The notes beneath the pieces were generated by a model. That model had not been told where the DNA came from and did no database searches. It saw only the letters and a program-made list of their open reading frames with translations. DNA of 64,000 bases. Origin: Caprella mutica (Eukaryota; Arthropoda; Malacostraca; Amphipoda; Caprellidae). Position numbers and translations under genes: made by a program. Positions 12,333-21,886 of the stretch are shown piece after piece; within the stretch, counting starts at the first letter, position 1; each line of letters opens with the position of its first letter. Location of the stretch: positions 1-64,000 of the forward strand of contig CANNZV010003130.1 of the NCBI GenBank assembly GCA_947561585.1, in the 5' to 3' direction.

Positions 12333-12684
12333 TTTTACTAAATTTTAAATCATAAATTTCTAGAATTAGATCTGATAAATAGCTATATCTCTGTAAATAG
12401 AATTTGTAATACACAACAACTAATAATCTTTAAATAGTTCCTCAGCAATCAGCAGCAACTGTGGGTGAAAGGTATACTTAAAGTAATGGAAAATTAAAGA
12501 AAGGAACCAAACATAACGAGACGACTGAATCAACATAATAGTACCAACGTAATCCATTCAGCGAATATAAGAATTTGAGAATGGTATATGGGTAGTAATG
12601 GCCACCATATAGAAAAAATAATAAGAATTTTAATTGATTCTTTTATGGATTTAATTAGTTTTTAAAGGTTTTTAAATATGTTCT
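12333..12684. other. BEL 5' leader between LTR and gag
   Basis: AT-rich sequence between the right-hand (5') LTR and the gag ATG on the minus strand. I could not recognise a tRNA primer-binding site next to the LTR, which adds to the doubt about the exact LTR border. Confidence 0.5.
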
Positions 12685-14284
12685 AAGTTATAATTTATTA
12701 GTAATCATTTTATTCTTATTCGCTGGTGGATTAAAAAATAGACGGATAAACAAGTTAATTTATATTCATTGTCGCCGTCCACTCTCAAAGCCAAGTTCCG
12801 CCAAGGTAGGTCCACCCTAAAGCAGACGTGTAGGAACTCTGCCACTAACGCTACCACCAGCTTTCTCCATTGATATATAACCTGTGAAAATGTTATAGAA
12901 ATAAATGCCTAACACGAAAAGACTTGGTACACTCCTGTCCGCGTGGGAAAGATTCAAATGCACAAGAAATTCATAGATCAGACGCCTATTCATAAAGTAT
13001 TCAGTTATTCATAAAGTATTCAGTTATTCATAAAGTATTCAGTTATTCATAAAGTATTCAGTTATTCATAAAGTATTCAGTTATTCATAAAGTATTCAGT
13101 TATTCATAAAGTATTCAGTTATTCATAAAGTATTCAGTTATTCATAAAGTATTCAGTTATTCATAAAGTATTCAGTTATTCATAAAGTATTCAGTTATTC
13201 ATAAAGTATTCAGTTATTCATAAAGTATTCAGTTATTCATAAAGTATTCAGTTATTCATAAAGTATTCAGTTATTCATAAAGTATTCAGTTATTCATAAA
13301 GTATTCAGTTATTCATAAAGTATTCAGTTATTCATAAAGTATTCAGTTATTCATAAAGTATTCAGTTATTCATAAAGTATTCAGTTATTCATAAAGTATT
13401 CAGTTATTCATAAAGTATTCAGTTATTCATAAAGTATTCAGTTATTCATAAAGTATTAGTTATTCATAAAGTATTCATTTACCCCAGTCACACTAGAAAG
13501 CTGCAGCCACAGTAGTGCTCTGCTTCGCCGAAGCAAATACAAAAGTAGACACCCCGGTCCTACACCTTCCTTCGAACTGGAGAAATATTAATCATTACTA
13601 TATTGTAATATATTAGAGTATATTGTTTAGAAATTTAATGTAATTTAAATTAATTAATTTATCACTTGCAATTACAGTATATATCACAAGAGTATTTTGC
13701 GGATATAGGTACTAGAGAGATTTTACTTAATTAGCAAATATTGAAAAGAACACGACCTTAATAGCGTTATATAAGGCATGACTCACCTCCTTTTCAAATA
13801 TTCTCGGTTATCATCAGTCGTCTCACAATGCAGGATCCAATCTACAGAGCTTCTACTCCATAGCCATAGGTTTACACGTTGCTCTGTATCCTCATATTTA
13901 GGTTTAAGTAGTTTTTATCCATACAGAGCCTACTTCCAGTAGTAATTAGAGAATCCGTAGTTTTACTCTCCTTCGACATAGCCAGTCATCCTACATAGAG
14001 TTTCAGCTGGACTTATAACAGGATTGGAACTTTAATTTCTGGTTTGTTGACGTTACTGCTGCTAGATTGGGACTGACTCATCAGGTGATTTTGAACCTGC
14101 GAATTTTACTTCGGAACACATTAGTGACAAACCTCTGACAGCAAATATGAGAAAACAGGAATATTGTCATACCTCACACTGCTATCAAAGGTCGTGTTAC
14201 ATATATGATTTAGGGATTAAATGCAAGTATATATAGTAAATATAAAATTTAACTAATTAATAAAGTTAGGTTAATTTTGTATAG
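12685..14284 (-). repeat. Right LTR (5' LTR) of BEL/Pao element
   Basis: A 1.6-kb block matching 5096-6469. It is longer mainly because its 19-bp array has about ten more copies. It carries AAGTAGTTTTTATCCATACA (13904-13923) absent from the other copy. It ends at TTTTGTATAG, immediately followed by resumed CR1-like coding sequence. Confidence 0.8.
12988..13479. repeat. 19-bp array in right BEL LTR, about 26 copies
   Basis: Tandem ATTCATAAAGTATTCAGTT units, almost all identical. The flanking LTR sequence is the same as around the 16-copy array at 5399. Confidence 0.95.
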
Positions 14285-15241
14285 TGGGTGGTCGAGTTCT
14301 ACAATGGATCAGATAATGGCTAAATAACAGACGACAAAGAGTGGTGGTCAATGGCGTGGCCTCTGTGTGGAGCTCCGTAACCAGCAGGGTTCCCCAGGGC
14401 TCAGTCTTTGGTCCTCTGCTCTTTATTATTTACATAAATGACCATGACGTAGGACTCGTCAGAAGGGTATCCAAGTTTGCTGATGACACAATACTGGCAT
14501 CAACGCTGCAAGTCCAGAGGCCATCGGACAACTCCAACGTGATCTTTTCAAGATCGGAGAATGGTCGGAAAAGTGGCAGATGCCCTTTGATGTGGACAAG
14601 TGTAGAGTACTTCATGCTGGTCGTAGGAACGCTGAAGCTGTCTACACGCTACTTGGAGCCCAAATAGGGCCCACTGATGTACAGAAGGATCTTGGATTTA
14701 TGATCACCAAGGATCTTAAGTTCTCTCGACTGTGCCTGGAAGCTGAAAAGAGAGCATATAAGATCCTAGGGTACATCAAGAGGCAATTCAGATACAGAAA
14801 CAGAGAGGCAGTCCTCACCCTGTACAACTCTCTTGTAAGACCTCTTTTGGAGTTTACGGTCCAGTTCTGGTCACCGACGTTGCGAGCAGATGTCCAGCGG
14901 TTGGAACGGGTGCAAGCGAGGGCGACTTAACTTGTACCTGAAATCTGATCCAAGGGATACGCACGTCGGTTAGAAGACCTGGGCCTCTTCACGCTTTTAA
15001 GATCCTTCGAGGGATAAGTCGAGTTGATCCCGAAGACTACTTTTCGCTGTGTGTGAACCCAACCCGCAACCACGGGTGGAAGGTGGTTCCGCCACGGTTC
15101 ACCACTGCTCAGCTGGAGAACTTCACGCTGGTAAGGATCTGTAATGTTTGGAACAGACTGCCAGAAAATGTTGTCAGCAGCCTAACTGTTGACACATTCA
15201 AAAGGCGACTTGACGGGATACTCAGTGAGCTGGCTTACTGA
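14285..15241 (+). pseudogene. CR1-like LINE ORF2, second part of reverse transcriptase and C-terminus
   Basis: Resumes the LINE broken at 5095. It shows VTSRVPQGSVFGPLLFIIYI and KFADDT, the FADD catalytic box of RT, then the thumb and C-terminal region (LEAEKRAYKILGYIK, WNRLPENVV, FKRRLDGIL). A TAA sits just before WLNNRRQR, frameshifts lie near 14515 and after 14930, and the last frame ends at 15239-15241. Roughly 100 residues of RT expected between NYRPI and this point are absent on both sides, so sequence was lost at or before the BEL insertion. Confidence 0.85.
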
Positions 15242-15770
15242 GCTGTCAAGCGCCTCCATGACTTGACCTCGGAGTTGAGATGAGAGTCTTAGCTATCTTG
15301 TCTGATAGCACTCTTACTTCAACTCCAATCAACCAACTAAGAGAAAACCAGGCGCCTTTCCGCAGCTAGAGAGATCAGGTCACACCCTGTGTCCTCTCAC
15401 TGTCTCAGGGACTGCCTTAGGGCGGCCCCTGTGAAGAGGGCAGTGATTGGCGGGTTTGACTGACCAAGTCCAGGATAAAACTTGGAGCTAATGATTGTAC
15501 CCAAACTTTGCTCCTACGCCTGGTGGAGGTTCTTCCTTTGTCAGGTTTGGGAGTACGGTTTGGAGTGCTTAGGTTCCAAGTGGGAAGTGATGGAGAGAGA
15601 TTCACCTTGCTCCGTTGTTAACCCAACTTCGAGCGCACAGCTGGCTGTGCACAGGGGCCATCCTTGGATGGGCATATTGTGCCTTTTGATGGTCCCTTTA
15701 TGCTTGTGACTCGGTGTGACTCCTTGTTTTACGCGGGAAAAAGTTATACCAAAAAGGTATATCTATCTCA
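15242..15770 (+). other. CR1-like 3' region and return to minisatellite sequence
   Basis: Non-coding. A hairpin-capable stretch (GGAGTTGAGATGAGAGTCTT paired with reversed ACTCTTACTTCAACTCC) lies at about 15271-15323. The 3' end of the LINE is not marked by a clear short repeat. At 15731-15744 the 14-mer ACGCGGGAAAAAGT, also found in minisatellite A, reappears. Confidence 0.45.
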
Positions 15771-15779
15771 AGCTTTATT

Positions 15780-16650
15780 AGGTTGGCATTCATAAACAGA
15801 TGTAGGTATCTAGGTAGGCATTGATGAATAATACTAGTTAGTAGGTAAGTAGGTACGGATTGAAGAACACTACCTAGTAGGTATACTAGGCAAACAGTTA
15901 TAGGTAACTAGGTGAGCATTGATAAACACTAGTAGGTAACTAGGTAGGTATTGACAAACAGTTGTAGGTAACTAGGTAGGTATTGATGAATACTACTAGG
16001 TAGGTAACTAGGTAGGTATTGATCGATATTTAGTAGGTAACTAGGTTGGAATTGATAAACACTAGTAGATGACTAGGTAGGTACTGACAAACAGTTGTAG
16101 GTAACTAGGTATTATTTATGAGCACTAGTAGGTAACTAGGTATTATTTATGAGCACTAGTAGGTAACTATAGGTAGGTAATGATGAACACTAGTAGGTAA
16201 CTAGGTAGGTTTTGATGAACACTAGTAGGTAACTAGGTAGGTATTGATGAATACTAGTAGGTAACTAGGACCAAGATTGGTATTTATAAACAGTTGTAGG
16301 CAACTAGGTAGGCATTGATAAACACAAGAAGGTAAATAATTAGGTATTGATAAGCAGTTGTAGGCAACTAGGTAGGCACTGATACACACCAGTAGGTAAC
16401 TAGGTTGGTATTTACAAACAGTTGTAGGTAACTAAGTAAGTACTGATAAATACTACGTAATAGGTAACCAGGTAAGTAGTGATAACCAACACTAGGTACT
16501 AGATTGGTATTGATGAACATTTGTAGGTTATTAGGTAGTTATTGATAAACACTAGTAGGAAACTAGATAGGTATAAGGTAGCTAAACCACCAGTAGGTAA
16601 CTATAGGTAAGATTAATTAACAGTTATAGGTAATTAGGTAGTTAATAACA
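15780..16650. repeat. Minisatellite B, about 32-bp unit
   Basis: Around 25 diverged copies of a unit close to ACTAGTAGGTAACTAGGTAG plus GTATTGATGAAC. Copies vary by small indels, so the array is old compared with the 19-bp LTR arrays. No coding potential. Confidence 0.9.
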
Positions 16651-16834
16651 TTAATTAACATTATTAATACAAATATTAATGAATAACTTTATACACATTC
16701 TTATCATTTACATTGAAAAATAAAAAATATCAAAATGTAGAATATTAAATTATATTTATTTAAAATAACTTCAAGAAACACGCAAGTTATCAAGTTGCAT
16801 AAAGATCATTCCAATACTATTTCTACTATGTCCA

Positions 16835-17012
16835 GGATGGCTTAGTGGTAGCGTCGCCGACTTCAATAGTACATCACACTAGAGTCCTGAGATCGATTCC
16901 CGAGATCACCACTACATATCTTTCTCCATTTAATTTGTATATAACAATATGTAATATTAAAATAATTGATATACAGCCAAATGTACATATACACTATATG
17001 CAATATAGTAAG
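16835..17012 (+). mobile_element. tRNA-derived SINE, copy 1
   Basis: The head has an A-box-like TGGCTTAGTGGTAGCG and a B-box-like GAGATCGATTCCC at tRNA spacing, followed by CACCACT. The tail (CATTTAATTTGTATATAACA and on to TTGATATACAGCC) is shared with a second copy at 17780. The pair shows a repeated family, not a functional tRNA gene. RNA polymerase III transcription is inferred from the boxes only. Confidence 0.6.
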
Positions 17013-17099
17013 AAATTGCAATAATGAGTAGTCTGATCTTTTTTGTTTCTTATACACATTAATATACCCCAATTAACCGAAGTATAGTTTGAGCAGAAG

Positions 17100-17460
17100 G
17101 GAGATATGTCCCCCTTGCAGAAGGGGACATTCACACTCTGTCCCACGTCTTGCAGAGGGGGACATCTGCACTCTGTCCCACGTCTTGCAGAGGGGGACAT
17201 CCGCACTCTGTCCCACGTCTTGCAAAGGGGGACATCCGCACTCTGTCCCACGTTTGGCAGAGGGGGACATCTACACTCTGTCCCACGTCTTGAATCCTTC
17301 TATAGCGAGGGACATCTGCACTCTGCCCCACGTCTTAAATCCCTCTTCCCTCTATAGCGAGGGACATCCGCACTCTGTCCCACGTGGGTCCCACATCTTG
17401 AATCCCTCTATAGCGAGGGACATCCACACTCTGTCCCACGTGGGTTCCACGTCTTGAAAA
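17100..17460. repeat. Minisatellite C, 35-bp unit related to A
   Basis: Copies of CACGTCTTGCAGAGGGGGAC plus ATCTGCACTCTGTCC recur every 35 bases from 17144, then diverge into variants with TATAGCGAGGGACATCC. The CTCTGTCCCACG core is shared with minisatellite A, so A and C probably have a common origin. Open frames on both strands are composition artefacts. Confidence 0.85.
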
Positions 17461-17620
17461 CGGAGTGGGATAAGACGTGGGACATGTGGATGTCCCCCTC
17501 TGTCAGAGAAGGACAAGACGTGGGATCAGACGTCTTGCAGAGGGGGATCCCTGTGCGAATGAAGAGGGTTAGACGTCTGATTTCCCCCGACCCACGTCTT
17601 AAATTCTTAAATTAGACGTG

Positions 17621-17650
17621 GGACAAACAGCTTTTGGTTAGCTGGGTTAC
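17621..17650. repeat. Right arm of the possible 17.6-kb inverted repeat
   Basis: TGGTTAGCTGGG at 17639-17650 mirrors CCCAGCTAACCA at 36-47. The terminal CCCAGC.AAC resembles the CCCAGCAAAC ends of the 6.26-kb element at 44115-50378. Confidence 0.4.
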
Positions 17651-17779
17651 TATTTGTAATAAGAAAAAGTTGTGATTTTGGTTATAAAAGCGGTGCTTGT
17701 CTGTATTGTTCTTTTCACTATAAATATCTTTCTAAGTCTCCGGGTCGTTTAATATCAATTTTTTTTATAGTAAAATGAA

Positions 17780-17945
17780 TCCACGGTGGCAGTGTGACAG
17801 AGGTACAAGCACGAGGACGGATGGACCCACGATCGATACCTGGACACATCACTTCATTTCTTCCCATTTAATTTACATGTAACATTATATAACATTAATC
17901 AAATTGATATGCACCTAAACTTACAGTACGTTATATCAATGAACT
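17780..17945 (+). mobile_element. tRNA-derived SINE, copy 2 (degenerate head)
   Basis: GGTGGCAGTGTGA and CACGATCGATACC occupy the A- and B-box positions. The tail CCATTTAATTTACATGTAAC to ATTGATATGCACC aligns with the tail of copy 1. More diverged than copy 1. Confidence 0.5.
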
Positions 17946-18244
17946 AAGAGTTTTCAATTTTAATATATTTATTTATTGGATACAAGTGGATATCGTTTCG
18001 AAGCATATTAGATATATAACTTCGATGCAGAATCCCAATGTATGTTGGATGTCGTAATTTATCTTTCTATTCAACGCTGTTATAACGGTATCGCTTCGAT
18101 GCCAAAGATACTTGATATGATACGGATATCGGATTGATGTCTACTTGATGTCACCATGTCTAAACTGTTACTGGTATTCGATGTCGAAAGAGAGGTCATA
18201 CAGAGTCGTTTAGACATCGAATAGATACATTCATGTTTGCTGGG
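17946..18244. mobile_element. Orphan right end of a CCCAGCAAAC-type element
   Basis: This block has internal short repeats with TCGATG/GATATCG cores and ends in CATGTTTGCTGGG. The next bases, ACGCTC, are exactly those found at this point in R copy 2 (25795-25800). An element end has therefore been joined to R at the AC dinucleotide. The matching left end is not next to it, so the insert is partial or rearranged. Confidence 0.5.
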
Positions 18245-19665
18245 ACGCTCAAAGATGTAAAGAAGCTACTCCGAGAATGCAGTCACTTATCGAGAAATGT
18301 ATCAAAAATGGTCAAAAGCACCGATGGCTGCACTTAAGGATGGAAGAGGGAAATGAAGGGGTGATAGTAAATGAAGCGTACGAGCCTACCTAACACAAAA
18401 TCTGAGATCTCGTAATTTTTAAAATCAAAACTCTACAAAACCTATTGTACTTCCGACTTACTAATTTAAGAAATTTTCAGCCTGAAGTAAAATAATGTAC
18501 ACCATTTGTTTTGATTGTCAACTAGGTATTAGGTTTAATAAATCCATTTAATATTTGTGTAAAGGTTTAAAATTGAATGAACTTATAATAAAAAACGATT
18601 ATATACTTTAGGAAACAATTAATATCTAAAATAATTTGAAACGCATGGTTTGTTAAAATTTGTAATCAAAACAAAGAGTGTACAATCTTCTTCTTGAGCA
18701 TCAGATTAGTGATTCGCTCAATTGTTGCTCACAGAGTATTAAAAAACTTTAAAAACTAATTATAAAATATATACTGAACCGAATTGTATGCAGTTTTCAG
18801 AATAATGATCGTAGACCTTAGTTCTATAATATTATCTTATAAACTCATTTTTTTCCCGGAGCCTGGAGAGGACCTTTAAAAATACTATAAACTTGGTAAA
18901 CATAAAATAGACAATACATAATCCAAATTACAACAGTTTTGGTCCCAAGGGACGCTACCCCACTTCTCTTCTATACACTTCACCAAAGACAGCTTCAGGA
19001 ACCCTTCGGGGCTTATTCACAATAAGCAGTTTAGAATAGATTCATAACAATATAAGCACTGGCCATCGAAAAATCACTTGATTGGTTATACATTTCATTT
19101 TCACGGTACTGGAGGAACACTGTTCAACAACCGATGTTCCAATATCGCTTACTTTACATTGATTCATTGTACAATTGCACTAGCGTGCCAATGCCCGATC
19201 GTACCTTACAACTGCCGTAGTCCCCTATAAGTGTATTAATTATTGGGTATAGTTTGAAGGGAGCACTACGTACGTTATATAGAAAGGTACAATCCAATTG
19301 AATAGAAATAATTCCTACATTTCATTTTCTATACATATTATAAAACAGGAAGATAAGAAAATGAAATTCCAAATTTGAAACGATTTTTTTAAAACTCCGT
19401 ATCTGTTTACGCACTTCTGGTCGAAGTATAAATTCAGATATCATTTGGAAATGGACATGCCGACGTTAAGATGAAGCTGTTAAAACCATGTATCGGTTTT
19501 CGGGTATTTACTCGAAGTGTAAATTCAGATATCATTTAGAAACAGACATTACGATATCTACTATGAATCGAATGGTTGCTAAGTCGATACCCACCGTTAG
19601 CGCTACGAATTCGACAGCAAACGGCATCGAATTGACATTCATATGTTTGTTGGGTACATCAGAAT
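18245..19665. repeat. Low-copy repeat R, copy 1 (carries the empty site of Gypsy-1)
   Basis: Aligns with 25795-26371 and then 53321-53742. At 19223-19227 the CCCTA that was duplicated by Gypsy-1 is present once, so this copy is the uninterrupted form. About 430 bases at roughly 18420-18850 are extra compared with copy 2. The first 180 bases have a short open segment in two frames (KLLRECSHL; RMEEGNEGVIVNEAYEPT) also seen in other copies. The end is an array of TCAGATATCATT units closing with ATGTTTGTTGGG. No recognised protein. Confidence 0.75.
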
Positions 19666-19978
19666 ATATCAATACTATAAGTAAATTATGCAACCAATTA
19701 CTATGAGACGTTGCAAAGTTTGCGTGCACAAATACCATCCATGTGCCTCACATGAGCCACGGGTAGCGTGTGTCACGCGATCAGTCACAGATGACCCAAG
19801 GAAGTGGCTATACAATCCTGAGTCCTGCGCCCTCTGTGCTCCAGCTTTCGAAGCTGCTAAACGAGGAGACATTGTAGCAGAAAGGAACCTTATTCAATGG
19901 TTTAGAATGCTCCGTGTCCATCGTACAAGGAGACACAAGTCCTACAATATGACTATGGCAGAAGCCTATGATTTTTGG

Positions 19979-20079
19979 GTGAGTTATTATCTTATAATAA
20001 CTATCTTTCATTTTCCATACTTAAGATGGCATTATTCAATGCTAATTATTATGTATTCTTTACATTTTAGTAATCTAAG
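19979..20079 (+). other. Putative intron 1 in DIRS-like gag
   Basis: Donor GTGAGT at 19979. Two acceptors are possible: TTTTAG at 20070 would give an immediate TAA, while TCTAAG at 20079 joins FW to TIQEKYN in frame. The segment is AT-rich with pyrimidine runs before the acceptor, unlike the flanking coding sequence. Confidence 0.5.
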
Positions 20080-20221
20080 ACGATTCAAGAAAAGTATAAT
20101 GCTATAATTCCGGAGGAGAAATATGCATTTGATGGACGTTCGTCATCAATATCTTCAAAGAGACAGAGTGAGCATAAATCTTCAGATTGTGAATCTGTTT
20201 CTTCATCTTGTTCTCGAAACC

Positions 20222-20304
20222 GTAAGTTACTCTCTGAGTGGTTATAACAATTTTATATTTACGCATTTTCATGCAAATGTGTTATTTCATACTTGTTTCT
20301 ACAG
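20222..20304 (+). other. Putative intron 2 in DIRS-like gag
   Basis: Donor GTAAGT at 20222 and acceptor TTTCTACAG at 20304. Splicing joins the Ser-rich exon (SSSCSRN) to the frame that continues to 20670 and beyond; one TAG remains three codons into the new exon. Confidence 0.5.
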
Positions 20305-21886
20305 GTAAATCCTAGGAAACATGTACTACGAGCTCTGGAACTCCTGCTGTTCAGATCCAACCTACAATCTCTCGTCCGCAATCCTCTACGACAGAGGTAG
20401 TGAAAAATATGACTGACTCACAAGTTGAAGTTATTTCAACTTTGCAGAAGAACCAGAAACTTATGCAATCTGAGATAGTTGAGGTACAACAGGGTATTAA
20501 AGATATTTTGAATCATCTACGAGACCGTAAGTAGATACCAGAGCAATCAGATTCAAATCATGTTGATGGTAGGAACACATCAAGACGCTCGGTATCTCCA
20601 AATCCTTCTGAATGTTCTGAGTTCTCACAGCTCCCCTGTTCTCCTCCCGATCTCAACAATAACAGTGATTTGGAACCTCAGTTTACTCCTGCCATTTCCC
20701 ACTCTTCAGATGAAGACAATACAAATGAATCCACTTTTCACTTAACAAATAACCAAAATGGCTTGGAAACTTCACCCCTCACCTTTTCTGCTCCTAAGCA
20801 AGCAACAATAGATAGAGATGTTGAAACTAAATCCATCAGGATATTATACAAGGGAGTGGGCTATAGTGAAAGTATGGGTTTCACAGTTACTCAATTCATT
20901 CCGATTCTCTACATAGTCTCTCAATTACCGGACAAATCATTGAAGCCTCTTTTAGAGGCTTCAAATATAATTTTACAGGAGGAAGACCAAGAAAATAACT
21001 TTTCAAATAGAGAGATCGTTCGTAAAATGTATTCCTGGTTTGATCAGCACCTGATTAAAGCTACAGGATGTATTCCTGACCCTAACGCAATCACTGCGAC
21101 ATTGTCACTGACTAATGTCAATAACGAAAAACGTGCAATTAATTTGGCAACACCAGAGCCCAGTAAGCACAGACCTTCAACCAATAAATTTGATATTAAA
21201 GCAACTGATAGTCAACTGTTCTGTTTTCTAACTGGAAAGAGATTAGAAAAAAAGGATTTAAATGAGCTTGGCATATATTTGGGTAACAATTTGGGTCGTA
21301 TGTCTCAAAATGACGCAAAAGTGGACAGAGAAAAACGAGAAGATGCTCTTCGAAAGGTGCAAATCAGTGAGTTACTTCATCTTATCAAAAGTGTTACTCA
21401 CTCTATTGGACTGTAGTATGGCCACATTCTCGAACAAATTGCAGCAGCTTGAATCGGTAATTCAGTTAGCAATCAATCCCCAGTCGGACCAATGGGAGAA
21501 CTCTTTGGTAGACTGTCTCAAATTCCGTAAAACAATGAGAGATAAAGTTTTGGGTAACTTCAGTCCAATATTAATTCGGTCACAACTTTTGAATTCACCA
21601 ACCTTGTTGGAGTCTCTTTTTGAAAAAGAGACTGCAATAGAAGCTGAGCGTGCTTCTAAGGAACATCAGCATCTTCTAAGACCTGTTTACGTGAAACCTT
21701 CCATAGGTAAACAGGAAGAAGCTTCTGTATCTCTCAAAAGAATGAGAGTTACAGAATTTCAGCCACCCTGGAATAACAACAAAAGACAGCAGGAATTCCC
21801 TGACCCTACGCAACGTAAAAGGCCACGTAGCCAAACATTTTCTGGAGTACCACGAACTGTGCAAAACCATAAGAAACAAAATTTTC

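Noticed and set aside
16835..16912. Functional tRNA gene
   Set aside because: A- and B-box-like sequences are present but no credible cloverleaf or anticodon arm can be drawn, and the shared tail in a second copy marks a SINE.
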